A stretch of 37,756 nt of DNA from a virus: positions 1 through 37,756 of the IMG/VR virus record IMGVR_UViG_3300009695_000390; one strand, 5' to 3'. Position 1 is the first letter of the stretch. Each line of letters starts with the position of its first letter. This document shows positions 1 through 6,835 of this stretch, in pieces. The notes beneath the pieces were generated by a model that had not been told where the DNA came from, did no database searches, and saw only the letters and a list, made by a program, of their open reading frames with translations. Made by a program: the position numbers and the translations under genes.

Positions 1-168
1 ATGAACAGACTCCTGATAATGCTTGCAATGGTAGTCGCCTGTGATATTGATGAAATATGCGATTACGTGTATGATCATACAACCGTAGCCGATGTGTTTA
101 CTGTGATTGTTTTGTGCATTGCCGGGCTCCTGGTTTATACTGTCAACAAAGCAGAACGTGAAAGATGA
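1..168 (+). CDS. Small lipoprotein-like membrane peptide (55 aa)
   Basis: Reading from the ATG at the first base gives 55 residues. The first 13 residues are hydrophobic after Asn-Arg and end in Val-Val-Ala-Cys, which fits a lipobox with Cys14 as the lipidated residue. An acidic stretch (DIDE) follows at once; acidic residues after the Cys are linked to surface export of lipoproteins in Bacteroidota. A second hydrophobic segment covers about residues 33-47, and the tail is basic (KAERER). Its stop codon overlaps the next start (ATGA), so the two are probably translationally coupled. Because the window begins exactly here, a longer upstream reading frame cannot be excluded. The function is unknown; a small envelope protein, for example for exclusion of other phages, is only a guess. 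Confidence 0.5.
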   Translation: MNRLLIMLAMVVACDIDEICDYVYDHTTVADVFTVIVLCIAGLLVYTVNKAERER

Positions 169-323
169 AAAGGATCTTCCAATTTCTAATGAGACTATCA
201 GAATTCCTTCTGACAATGATTATTGCCTGTGTGGTAACCCTGTTTGTAGTTGCGATCATTGGCCAATCAACAGTAATGGAATTGGTCGAAACATTACAAA
301 GAGTGATCCGCGTATATCCATAA
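165..323 (+). CDS. Small single-pass membrane protein (52 aa)
   Basis: The ATG overlaps the stop of the preceding peptide (ATGA). The 52-residue product has a basic, partly amphipathic N-terminus (MKRIFQFLMRL), one strong hydrophobic segment at about residues 14-34 and a short polar tail, so it is a predicted inner-membrane protein. I recognise no family. A longer reading frame in another phase (107-349) covers the same DNA but starts at TTG and has no membrane or domain signature. The coupled start and clear transmembrane segment make this frame the better choice. A phage-encoded membrane peptide in an early operon could act on the host envelope, but nothing here shows how. Confidence 0.5.
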   Translation: MKRIFQFLMRLSEFLLTMIIACVVTLFVVAIIGQSTVMELVETLQRVIRVYP

Positions 324-376
324 CCGACCTCGAGAATCCAAAATCTTAAAAATTAATTCTAAACCAATAAATACAC

Positions 377-847
377 ATGAATACTATTGCAACACTTGGC
401 GATTCACATTTATTGCCAGAACAAGAAAACCCGGCCCTTAGTCAGTCATTTGACCTAACCGGCCCGATATCAGATTTACCAAACCTGAGAAAAGCTATTG
501 AACTTCCAATTGACCTGATGTCTGATTATTGGACTCCTGTTGAAAAGAACGAATCAAAGTACGTGTTTTTCGAAAAACTTGGTTACTCTCAGATTTTGGA
601 TGAGAAAACAGGTGACATCGTTCCTCTCGAATGCGCTTTCTTTATTGAACAAGATGAAAACGGACAGGTTCGTAAAATCAGAAATGGGTCTAAAAGGCTT
701 GTCGGAACTTTAATGGACCTAGTTGCCGCATCGGTGTTAAAACAGGGAGCTCCTTTGAAAATTACCTATTCAGGTAAGGTTAAAAACAAGAAAGGGCCAA
801 ACAGTTCAGACAATTGGTCAATTCGCCCACTACGAGTAGAAATCTAA
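377..847 (+). CDS. Phage protein of ssDNA-binding-like context (156 aa)
   Basis: No family is recognised with certainty. The product is 156 aa with an ATG start. The first 45 residues look disordered. The remainder alternates short beta-like strands with charged loops, and a basic turn at about residues 130-140 (KVKNKKG) is followed by SDNWSIRPL. It lies just upstream of a RecE-like exonuclease and a DnaQ-like exonuclease. In phage recombination cassettes that position is usually held by a single-strand DNA-binding or annealing protein, so a DNA-binding role is plausible by context. There is no classical Redbeta/RecT, Erf or Rad52 signature by eye. The N-terminus has no signal peptide or membrane segment, so it should be cytoplasmic. 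Confidence 0.6.
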   Translation: MNTIATLGDSHLLPEQENPALSQSFDLTGPISDLPNLRKAIELPIDLMSDYWTPVEKNESKYVFFEKLGYSQILDEKTGDIVPLECAFFIEQDENGQVRKIRNGSKRLVGTLMDLVAASVLKQGAPLKITYSGKVKNKKGPNSSDNWSIRPLRVEI

Positions 848-895
848 TGTTCCACCTGGCAGGATGCGTGATCATCCTGCCAAAACCTTTCTACA

Positions 896-2044
896 ATGAA
901 CTACGATTTCGAAAAGCTTTATGACGCTCAGGAAGGGCCTGAATTGAATCCGACATTTTATGATGTAGGCGATTTCACTCCGATTGAAGAAGTGATTGAT
1001 TTCATTCGAAACCGCGAATCTGTGATCGATATCAGAACATTATTACCACAATTGAGTTTAAACGGAAAAGCGATTGAAGAAGATATGCAGATTTATCTGG
1101 ATTCAAAAGCATGTTCATCCGGTTCATTGAAAGAGGCATTGAAATCACCATTGCACTATCTGATCAATACGGAAGAAAAAGAAGTCAAGCCGGATAAGAA
1201 CTGTTTTGTACTTGGAACGTTTTGCCATACGGCATTCCTTGAACCTGATAAATTCGATGCTTTGGCGGTTGAGCCGGAAGATGGCGACAAAACCAGCACG
1301 GAAGGAATTCAGAAAATGATAAACTTCTGGGAGAAGCAAGCTGAACAAATTAACCCAGATCTAGCAGAAGAAGCCTATTTCCATGTAATAGGATCTGGTT
1401 TTGATCTTGACAAAATCAAAGGAAAGAGGGAATATTTAACTGAGCTAAAAAACAGAGTTGGTAAAATTTCAGTTGATCCAAAAAGCAAGACGATTGTTGA
1501 TTTGATCAAGCGAAATTATTACCGTTACGGCGGTGGAATCATCCCGGCTTTACTTGAAGGATCCGTTCCAGAAGTTTCAATGTATTGGACTGATATTGAA
1601 ACCGGCTTGCCCTGTAAAATGCGCCCGGATTCTTTTCAGATCGAAGAAAATATTGGTTGTAACGCGATCATAAGCGTTAAAACTACCCACGCTGACAACA
1701 TCGGAAAAATGCAGTATGATGCTGCAAAATATATGTACTACCTATCAGAAGGAATGTACAAAGATGGTTTTGAAAAAGTTACTGGCCGTAAAATTACAGC
1801 GGTTATCTGCATCATGCTTCAAACCGTTCTCCCATACTTGCCGGTGGTGTTTTGGTATTCACCTGAAGACATTGCAAACGGTGTTTACAGGTACCGGATC
1901 GCGCTTCAAAATGTGAAGGATGCGATGGATAAAGGGAATTGGCCTGGATTTGATTCTTATGCCGACGAAGGCAACATGGGAATAATAAATATGTCGCTCC
2001 CTGAGTGGAGCAGAAGAGAAGTGATACCTCAAATTATTGAATAA
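896..2044 (+). CDS. RecE-like PD-(D/E)XK exonuclease
   Basis: The 382-aa protein resembles the C-terminal nuclease of exonuclease VIII (RecE; DUF3799/PDDEXK_1 type). These enzymes resect duplex ends 5'-to-3' to expose single strands for annealing. An early segment (CSSGSLKEALKSP) matches the family's N-terminal helix, followed by a GTFCHTAFLEP block that is typical of the fold. The catalytic core is at residues 244-262: Pro244-Asp245 followed by Ser260-Val-Lys262. The family usually has Asp or Glu two residues before the Lys, so Ser260 is unusual. A downstream YDAAKYMYY segment corresponds to the family's QxxxY-like helix. It lies between the putative DNA-binding protein and a DnaQ-like exonuclease, one base from the latter's ATG, which suggests a recombination/replication cassette. 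Confidence 0.85.
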   Translation: MNYDFEKLYDAQEGPELNPTFYDVGDFTPIEEVIDFIRNRESVIDIRTLLPQLSLNGKAIEEDMQIYLDSKACSSGSLKEALKSPLHYLINTEEKEVKPDKNCFVLGTFCHTAFLEPDKFDALAVEPEDGDKTSTEGIQKMINFWEKQAEQINPDLAEEAYFHVIGSGFDLDKIKGKREYLTELKNRVGKISVDPKSKTIVDLIKRNYYRYGGGIIPALLEGSVPEVSMYWTDIETGLPCKMRPDSFQIEENIGCNAIISVKTTHADNIGKMQYDAAKYMYYLSEGMYKDGFEKVTGRKITAVICIMLQTVLPYLPVVFWYSPEDIANGVYRYRIALQNVKDAMDKGNWPGFDSYADEGNMGIINMSLPEWSRREVIPQIIE

Positions 2045-2045
2045 C

Positions 2046-2816
2046 ATGAAATTACAACTTACCAGACCGATCGCGTTTTTTGATCTTGAAACCACAGGAA
2101 CCGATACCGAAAAGGATCGCATTGTTGAAATAGCAGTTTCGATACTTTATCCGGATATGCAGGTTAAAACTGTATCCAGGCGCGTAAATCCTACCATACC
2201 AATTCCAGAAGGTGCCAGTGCAGTACATGGAATTACTGATGCTGATGTTGTCAATGAGCCAACATTTAAGCAACTATCAAAAGGATTACTTGAAATGCTT
2301 TCCGGTTGCGACATCGCTGGGTTTAATTCAAATTCTTACGACGTTCCATTGCTTTACAATGAATTCGCAAGAGCTGGCATTGAATGGGATTACACACAAT
2401 TTTTAATGATTGACGCTTGTACGCTTTTTAAAAGGAAAGAACCTCGTGATCTAAAAGCAGCTGTGAAGTTTTATTTGGGTAAGGATCTGGAAGATGCTCA
2501 CAGCGCCAAAGCTGATATTGAAGCAACGGTCGATGTGTTTATCGCCCAGATGATTAAGTATGAGAATGAAGAAGGCTTTCCGGATACACTTGAATCACTG
2601 GCGCTTTACACAAACTATGATAAAAAGGTTGCTGACCTATCTGGCAAATTTACCTACAATGAAGAAGGTGTTTTGGTTCTGAATATCGGCGAGCATCGAG
2701 GCAAGCCGGCCATTGATCATACTGGGTTTTGCGCATGGATTTTAGGAAAGGGTTTTCCGGCAGACACTAAAAAAATAGCTCTCTCTGTCATAACTGAGAG
2801 CAAAAACAAAGATTAA
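2046..2816 (+). CDS. DnaQ-like 3'-5' exonuclease (DEDDh) with DUF3820-like tail
   Basis: This 256-aa protein carries the three Exo motifs of the DEDDh family, which includes the DNA polymerase III epsilon subunit. Exo I is Asp13-Leu-Glu15-Thr-Thr-Gly. Exo II is in the GFNSNSYDVPLL segment near residue 100. Exo III is HSAKADIEAT near residue 155, with the catalytic His and Asp. After about residue 200 a short module (GEHRGKPAIDHTGFCAWIL) resembles the DUF3820 domain found at the end of Bacteroidota exonucleases. A TTG nine bases earlier would also give an open frame, but the ATG at 2046 sits one base after the previous stop and gives a normal family N-terminus. It probably trims 3' ends in phage replication or recombination. 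Confidence 0.9.
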   Translation: MKLQLTRPIAFFDLETTGTDTEKDRIVEIAVSILYPDMQVKTVSRRVNPTIPIPEGASAVHGITDADVVNEPTFKQLSKGLLEMLSGCDIAGFNSNSYDVPLLYNEFARAGIEWDYTQFLMIDACTLFKRKEPRDLKAAVKFYLGKDLEDAHSAKADIEATVDVFIAQMIKYENEEGFPDTLESLALYTNYDKKVADLSGKFTYNEEGVLVLNIGEHRGKPAIDHTGFCAWILGKGFPADTKKIALSVITESKNKD

Positions 2817-2925
2817 TAAGGGTTTAGGATTACATGCTGTCAGACATGCCGCTGCGCATCTGGCCCCGAGCTTTCGGGTTACTTCGAATCAATTCAGTTT
2901 TTAATAATTCATAACAATAAATCAC

Positions 2926-3411
2926 ATGGAAGAAGATTTGGAAGACATTGAAATTAAGCACGATTTGACTCAGGATGAGCGAAACGAAATGAACACTCAA
3001 TTAACCGACAAGTTGATTGAAATTTCGGAAGTTGAAGATGAGAAAAAGGCGAAAGCAGCTCAGTTCAAAGCTAGATTGGATGGGCTCAATGGTGATGTGA
3101 ATTTACTGGCACGTCAACTTAGAGACGGATACATATTCTACACCGTATCTGCCGAAAGACGCAGAAATTACCTTCTGAAAAGATGGGAGTACGTCAACCC
3201 TGAAACAGGCGAATTGTTGAAATCTGAGCCGTTTATGGGTAGAGATTTTCAAATGAGAGTTGGCGATAACTTTGAAGATCCGATCAGACCACTTCGAGAT
3301 TTTATAAATGATCACAATGTCATCATAGAGGCTGTCAATCCGATGACAGGTGAAACAAAGCAGCTCATTCCTGATAAACCAAAACAAGGAAGAAAAGCCA
3401 ATGCGGTTTAA
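2926..3411 (+). CDS. Phage coiled-coil protein, unknown function (161 aa)
   Basis: I do not recognise the family. The first 60 residues are very acidic and then heptad-rich (about residues 15-60), consistent with a coiled coil. A mixed basic/aromatic segment follows (SAERRRNYLLKRWEY, about residues 77-91), with a NPETGELL turn that recurs as NPMTGETK near residue 145. The C-terminus is basic (KPKQGRKANAV), which could contact nucleic acid. The gene comes after a 109-bp gap and its end overlaps the next ATG by 11 bp, so it is probably co-translated with the DUF1064 gene. An accessory role with the neighbouring nucleases is possible but is not shown by any motif. Confidence 0.6.
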   Translation: MEEDLEDIEIKHDLTQDERNEMNTQLTDKLIEISEVEDEKKAKAAQFKARLDGLNGDVNLLARQLRDGYIFYTVSAERRRNYLLKRWEYVNPETGELLKSEPFMGRDFQMRVGDNFEDPIRPLRDFINDHNVIIEAVNPMTGETKQLIPDKPKQGRKANAV

Positions 3412-3790
3412 ACAATTCCCGGCTGCAACGCCATCCAAGTATAAAAATATCAAAACCGAAGTTGACGGCATCCTGTTCGACTCAAAAGGCGAGGCGAACA
3501 GGTACGTCGACCTGAAGTTAGCTCAACAAGCGGGCAAAATCAGCAGCTTAAAAACACAAGTGCCGTTTAAAATGAGAATCAACGGTATGCTTATTTGCAC
3601 CTACATTGCTGATTTTGTTTATAAAAAAGACGGTCAGCATGTTTGCGAAGACTTCAAAGGAGTCCTAACCGACGTTTTCAAGCTCAAAGCAAAGCTAATG
3701 AAAGCTATTTGTGGCATTGACATCCTGATCACCCGCAAACCAACGGCTTACAGTGAAATCGGCAAAAGAAAGCCAAAACTTAAAAAGTAA
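3401..3790 (+). CDS. DUF1064 family protein, PD-(D/E)XK nuclease-like
   Basis: The 129-aa product has the DUF1064 pattern: KYKN.KTEVDGI.FDSKGEA.RY near residues 12-35, then an IADF strand near residue 66 and a CEDFKG motif near residue 80. Asp in IADF, the Glu/Asp of CEDF and the following Lys match the active site of the PD-(D/E)XK fold. DUF1064 proteins are common in phages and are thought to be resolvase- or endonuclease-like. The frame is open further upstream, but the ATG at 3401 overlaps the preceding gene by 11 bp and begins at the family's normal N-terminus. It is the third nuclease-type gene within 3 kb, which supports a recombination module. Confidence 0.85.
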   Translation: MRFKQFPAATPSKYKNIKTEVDGILFDSKGEANRYVDLKLAQQAGKISSLKTQVPFKMRINGMLICTYIADFVYKKDGQHVCEDFKGVLTDVFKLKAKLMKAICGIDILITRKPTAYSEIGKRKPKLKK

Positions 3791-3812
3791 TTAACTCCTA
3801 TAACTCAACGTC

Positions 3813-4040
3813 ATGAAAAACAAGAAAAGCAAAAACAGAATTGAAGCCATAAAATGGAGTCCGATAGCACACAATGCCAGCTTTGTAAAGTTCTTTTTTG
3901 AGAACACGCTTCAATACTGCTCGTTTTTGAGATCGCATAAAGATGTCATTCACGTAGCGAGGGTAACACTTACGCCGGTTGTTGATCATCAAGGGAATTT
4001 ATTTAATCCGGTTACTCCGGTGGTTTTTTATCTTAATTAA
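3813..4040 (+). CDS. Hypothetical phage protein (75 aa)
   Basis: No known family is recognised. The 75-aa product begins with a basic stretch ([15 protein letters not shown]). A hydrophobic-aromatic core ([17 protein letters not shown], about residues 23-39) follows, and the C-terminal half is beta-like ([14 protein letters not shown]). There is no signal peptide or cysteine cluster. It starts 22 bp after the DUF1064 gene and ends 2 bp before the next start, so it sits inside the same operon. The strand, tight spacing and lack of an alternative frame support it as a real gene. The function is unknown. Confidence 0.5.
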   Translation: MKNKKSKNRIEAIKWSPIAHNASFVKFFFENTLQYCSFLRSHKDVIHVARVTLTPVVDHQGNLFNPVTPVVFYLN

Positions 4041-4042
4041 TT

Positions 4043-4744
4043 ATGGAAACGCAAAACAAGAATCCGTATCAACAGGTTTTGGGCATGTTTGCGAGTAGCG
4101 ACACCTTGCGGCCTACAATGTGTAAACCATTTCGGGTGGATCAATTTTCTGCTACCACTGATGGTGGGTCAGTCGCATTTTGTAAAAAAGATCTAGTAAC
4201 AGAGTGTGAGCCAATTGAGTTATCAAAATCTGTTGGTGATTTGATTGTAACTGATGACAATGAGAATCTTGTCATTCTAATATCCGACCTGGAATTAATC
4301 ATCCAGTCCGCACCAATGGAACCAGAATACTATTCTTCTGGCATACCTTGTCCGGCATGTAAAGGAGATTCTTTTATCGAAGCCACATTTGAATATGATG
4401 GCGATATTCATAAAATTGTAGCTGAGTGTCCTGTTTGCGATGGATCAGGCGATAAGCATGGACCTCCGAGGTACACAGGAAAGGAAATACCGTCATTTAC
4501 TTCGATCATCGGTATTGGATGTTCTTTTTTCTCAATCGGATACATTCAGAAGTTGATCAAGTCGGCAAGTATTTTACAGGTTGACTCAATTACTTTGGTT
4601 CAACAAACAGAGAAACAGAAAGCTTCAATATTTCAGATTGGCGAAGTAAGAATTTTACTAATGCCGATGATGGTACCTGATTCTAATCAAAGCGTTGTTG
4701 GAATACTTTCTGAAAACGGAGTTGAGATTTTGGAACATTTATGA
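4043..4744 (+). CDS. Zinc-knuckle protein with DnaJ-like CxxC pairs (233 aa)
   Basis: The centre holds Cys103-x2-Cys106 followed by Lys-Gly-Asp, and Cys129-x2-Cys132 followed by Asp-Gly-Ser-Gly. This is the layout of half of a DnaJ cysteine-rich domain and should bind one zinc. There is no J domain. The flanks (about 1-95 and 145-233) are beta-rich, with short repeated turns such as LVTDDNENLVILISDLELII. The pattern of a beta-rich domain around one zinc knuckle recalls DNA-clamp-like accessory proteins, but that is speculative. The gene starts 2 bp after its neighbour and its last codons overlap the DUF4406 start (ATGA), so the two are co-translated. The precise function is unknown. Confidence 0.6.
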   Translation: METQNKNPYQQVLGMFASSDTLRPTMCKPFRVDQFSATTDGGSVAFCKKDLVTECEPIELSKSVGDLIVTDDNENLVILISDLELIIQSAPMEPEYYSSGIPCPACKGDSFIEATFEYDGDIHKIVAECPVCDGSGDKHGPPRYTGKEIPSFTSIIGIGCSFFSIGYIQKLIKSASILQVDSITLVQQTEKQKASIFQIGEVRILLMPMMVPDSNQSVVGILSENGVEILEHL

Positions 4745-5040
4745 AACGAATCTACATATCCGGGAAGATCTCCGGACTTCCAATTGAAGAAGTAAAGGCC
4801 AAATTCCAAACAGCAGAAGACAATATAAACCGGATGGGTAACTACCCCGTAAACCCGCTTAAAAATGGCCTTTATGCGGATGCTACATGGTGGGATCATA
4901 TGTCGAAAGATATATCCATGCTGCTTGAATGTGATCAGATCCTTATGCTTCCGTGCTGGAAACATTCCAGAGGTGCACGGATAGAACATTTTATTGCGCG
5001 CGAAATGGGAATTCAGGTTGTACAGTTTAAAAAGAAATGA
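4741..5040 (+). CDS. DUF4406 protein, nucleoside deoxyribosyltransferase-like
   Basis: This 99-aa protein is a clear DUF4406 member. It begins KRIYISGKISGLP, has a NPVNPLKNG turn near residue 35, a WWDHMSKDISMLLECDQILMLP block in the middle, and SRGARIEHFIAREMG near residues 78-92. The fold belongs to the nucleoside 2-deoxyribosyltransferase/TIR-SAVED-like group that binds nucleotides; the Glu of the ARIEH segment corresponds to the conserved acidic residue of that group. DUF4406 genes are common on phages and may act in nucleotide salvage or nucleotide-signal metabolism, but the reaction is not established. Its start overlaps the stop of the zinc-knuckle gene, and the next ATG is 3 bp downstream. 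Confidence 0.9.
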   Translation: MKRIYISGKISGLPIEEVKAKFQTAEDNINRMGNYPVNPLKNGLYADATWWDHMSKDISMLLECDQILMLPCWKHSRGARIEHFIAREMGIQVVQFKKK

Positions 5041-5043
5041 TTT

Positions 5044-5523
5044 ATGGAAAAGTTTGATCCAACAAGATTCAATCTTGCTGATGCTCTTAAAAAAATGCAA
5101 AAGCAACAGGTAGTGCCCGAGAAAAAGCACAATCATAAAGAGGCTTTTTGCCACATGTCGTATGCAACAAGTAACGACAATCCAGACAAAAACATTTACG
5201 TAAGAATCTGGAACAGTCGCGACGGTGTAACTCCTTTTTGTTTTCAGAGTAAAGAATTTGCTGTTGAATTGCAGCATGTTCAATGGAGAAGCGATCAATA
5301 CGATCCGAATTACAAACCTAAACCAGGTGATTTGATTTGGCGTGATGCCACTCAGGAAGATAAAGAGCTTTGGTTTGAGCAAAAGAAAGAAATGCTCAGA
5401 GGTATCAATGATCCAAAGATGATCGAAATGGCGGCGCACGTATTGAAAACCTACGAAGACAACCCACAGATTTTCTTTGCTGAAATAAGAGATGGTGAAC
5501 CTGTTTTGGATCTTGTCAAATGA
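5044..5523 (+). CDS. Hypothetical phage protein (159 aa)
   Basis: I do not recognise this protein. It is 159 aa and hydrophilic, with a basic Gln/Lys-rich region (about residues 14-32), a beta-like centre (NIYVRIWNSRDGVTPFCF) and a helical C-terminal half (TQEDKELWFEQKKEMLRG). There is no signal peptide, membrane segment or metal-binding cluster. It starts 3 bp after the DUF4406 stop and its stop overlaps the next ATG (ATGA), so it belongs firmly to the operon. A long antisense frame (4687-5538) crosses this locus but lacks any recognisable domain. Confidence 0.6.
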   Translation: MEKFDPTRFNLADALKKMQKQQVVPEKKHNHKEAFCHMSYATSNDNPDKNIYVRIWNSRDGVTPFCFQSKEFAVELQHVQWRSDQYDPNYKPKPGDLIWRDATQEDKELWFEQKKEMLRGINDPKMIEMAAHVLKTYEDNPQIFFAEIRDGEPVLDLVK

Positions 5524-5990
5524 TCTACCCTGTAACATATTTCACAGCCAAATGCGACAATTGCGGCGGCGATTGGCATGATGACCATAACGGATTTTCG
5601 GCTATGGCTGATGAGTCCACAATGGGCGAAATGCTTGGTAATGACGAATGGCACGAAGAAAACGGAAAGCATTATTGCCCAAACTGTTATCATTTTGATG
5701 ATGATGACGTTTTATGTATTCACCTGGTAGAACCAAAGCCGGATGATACAGCATCACTTATGATCCTTAAAATCATTGAGAAAGAAAAGATCACCCAACG
5801 CCAATTCGCGGAAGCTTGCCGCATTTCCTACCAAATGCTGAATGACATCATTTGTGAACGTAAGGATCTGGCTGTTCATACAGCTATCCGGATAGAAAAA
5901 GCAATACCTCTTTTTGATTCACGAAAAGCTTTACGAGCTCAGATTGAGATTACACATAAGCGGATTATTCAAAATTCACGGTTTAAATGA
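5520..5990 (+). CDS. Zinc-ribbon protein with XRE/HigA-type HTH domain
   Basis: Two parts are visible in 156 aa. Residues 12-56 form a zinc-ribbon-like unit: Cys12-x2-Cys15 and Cys53-x2-Cys56, with His20, His23 and His51 nearby. Residues about 80-130 form an XRE-type helix-turn-helix resembling HigA antitoxins (ITQRQFAEACRISYQMLNDI at 91-110, then ERKDLAVHTAIRIEKAI). No HigB-like toxin lies next to it, so it is more likely a stand-alone DNA-binding regulator than an antitoxin. The start overlaps the preceding stop (ATGA) and its end overlaps the next ATG. It lies near the 3' end of the early operon, so it could act on phage transcription, but its binding sites are not evident here. Confidence 0.75.
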   Translation: MIYPVTYFTAKCDNCGGDWHDDHNGFSAMADESTMGEMLGNDEWHEENGKHYCPNCYHFDDDDVLCIHLVEPKPDDTASLMILKIIEKEKITQRQFAEACRISYQMLNDIICERKDLAVHTAIRIEKAIPLFDSRKALRAQIEITHKRIIQNSRFK

Positions 5991-6196
5991 GCAAGAAGCC
6001 AAAAATATGCACGAAGAAGAAGTTTGTTTCAGAGAAATCGGCTCTAAACGAAGCCCGAAAAAGGTTTAATGAATTTCCTGCCTTTTCGGGTCAGAAGCAG
6101 ATGTCACAATATTTCTGTGATGCTTGTAATGCCTGGCACAATACAAACATGGATCAAGATAAAAGCAGTTACCGAAAGAAGATTTCTCAATCTTGA
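5987..6196 (+). CDS. Small zinc-finger-like phage protein (69 aa)
   Basis: The 69-aa product has the layout of a widespread small phage/plasmid protein: an N-terminal Cys8 followed by a basic stretch, an Ala-rich helix (SEKSALNEARKRF) and a C-terminal Cys44-x2-Cys47-x3-His51 in YFCDACNAWHNT. One zinc could be bound by Cys8, Cys44, Cys47 and His51. The start overlaps the preceding stop (ATGA). It is the last rightward gene: its stop is only 6 bp from the stop of the leftward endolysin gene, so transcription from both sides converges here. The role is unknown; nucleic-acid binding is possible from the metal site and charge. Confidence 0.65.
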   Translation: MSKKPKICTKKKFVSEKSALNEARKRFNEFPAFSGQKQMSQYFCDACNAWHNTNMDQDKSSYRKKISQS

Positions 6197-6202
6197 ACGA
6201 AG

Positions 6203-6835
6203 TCATAAACTGACAATGATCTTTTCATAAAGCTCCCGAACCGCATCAACCCCAATCAATCCCCCATTTATCGCTTTACGTGCACCCTGAATGTCAGCTT
6301 TATCAGCAAAGACATTCAGGTTTTTCTTCTTCCAGTAATATCCGGCTGATTTCAAAGCCCATTCTGGCATAAGCAGAAGATCTGGATCCGAAATAATCTT
6401 TCCATCCATGTGAAAAGCCTGATCAAGCTCTGAATAATTCGCCCGGCCAGTCGTCATTATGATTCCACGGCCCCGGTATTTCCAGCCATCACCTGAACCG
6501 GCCGGTCCGTTTCCCATTCTGTCAGCATAGGTCACATTTGCAATCATTTCCGGCCTGCGAGCGATATTCAAAGCCAAAGCGTTCGGAAGCTTTTTAATTG
6601 CATTTGGCGATCGGGAAAACCGAGATGGCCATGTATTTGCAAGCCCCTGAGCGGTATAGTTTAGATTCTCAACAAAACGGGTAAAGCCTTGGCATTCGTG
6701 GCCACACTGAGCGAGAAACATTGCAATCCGCTGCGGTGAATTCAATCCCGCATAAACAGAAACTTCCTCCCAGAATGGAAGAAAGTTCAGGATCTTGCTT
6801 TTTGGGAAGAGCTTTGTTAAAAGAGAAGGGTTCAC
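6203..6835 (-). CDS. Endolysin, glycoside hydrolase family 19
   Basis: The 210-aa protein is a GH19 (chitinase-type) lysozyme that cuts the glycan strands of peptidoglycan to release progeny. The catalytic pair is visible: Glu47 in the QCGHECQGF segment as general acid and Glu56 in the diagnostic VENLNY motif. Further family blocks are DGWKYRGRGIIMTTGRANY in the middle and TKAINGG-like ARKAINGGLIG near residue 190. There is no signal peptide, so it should depend on the adjacent holin to reach the wall. The start is GTG at 6835, overlapping the holin stop (GTGA), and no in-frame ATG would keep the catalytic N-terminus. It is the last gene of the late operon. Confidence 0.93.
   Translation of the reverse strand: MNPSLLTKLFPKSKILNFLPFWEEVSVYAGLNSPQRIAMFLAQCGHECQGFTRFVENLNYTAQGLANTWPSRFSRSPNAIKKLPNALALNIARRPEMIANVTYADRMGNGPAGSGDGWKYRGRGIIMTTGRANYSELDQAFHMDGKIISDPDLLLMPEWALKSAGYYWKKKNLNVFADKADIQGARKAINGGLIGVDAVRELYEKIIVSL

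Noticed and set aside
107-349. An 80-aa frame from a TTG
   Set aside because: Two coupled ATG-started membrane peptides fit the same DNA better.
2865-2878. A 5-bp hairpin (CCCGA/TCGGG) in the 109-bp gap before 2926
   Set aside because: It is short and not followed by a U-tract. It is not called a terminator, and the rest of the gap shows nothing.
4687-5538. A 283-aa antisense frame
   Set aside because: It covers the DUF4406 gene and its neighbour on the other strand. The plus-strand genes have a clear domain and tight coupling, while the antisense product has no domain and an unnatural Phe/His-rich composition.
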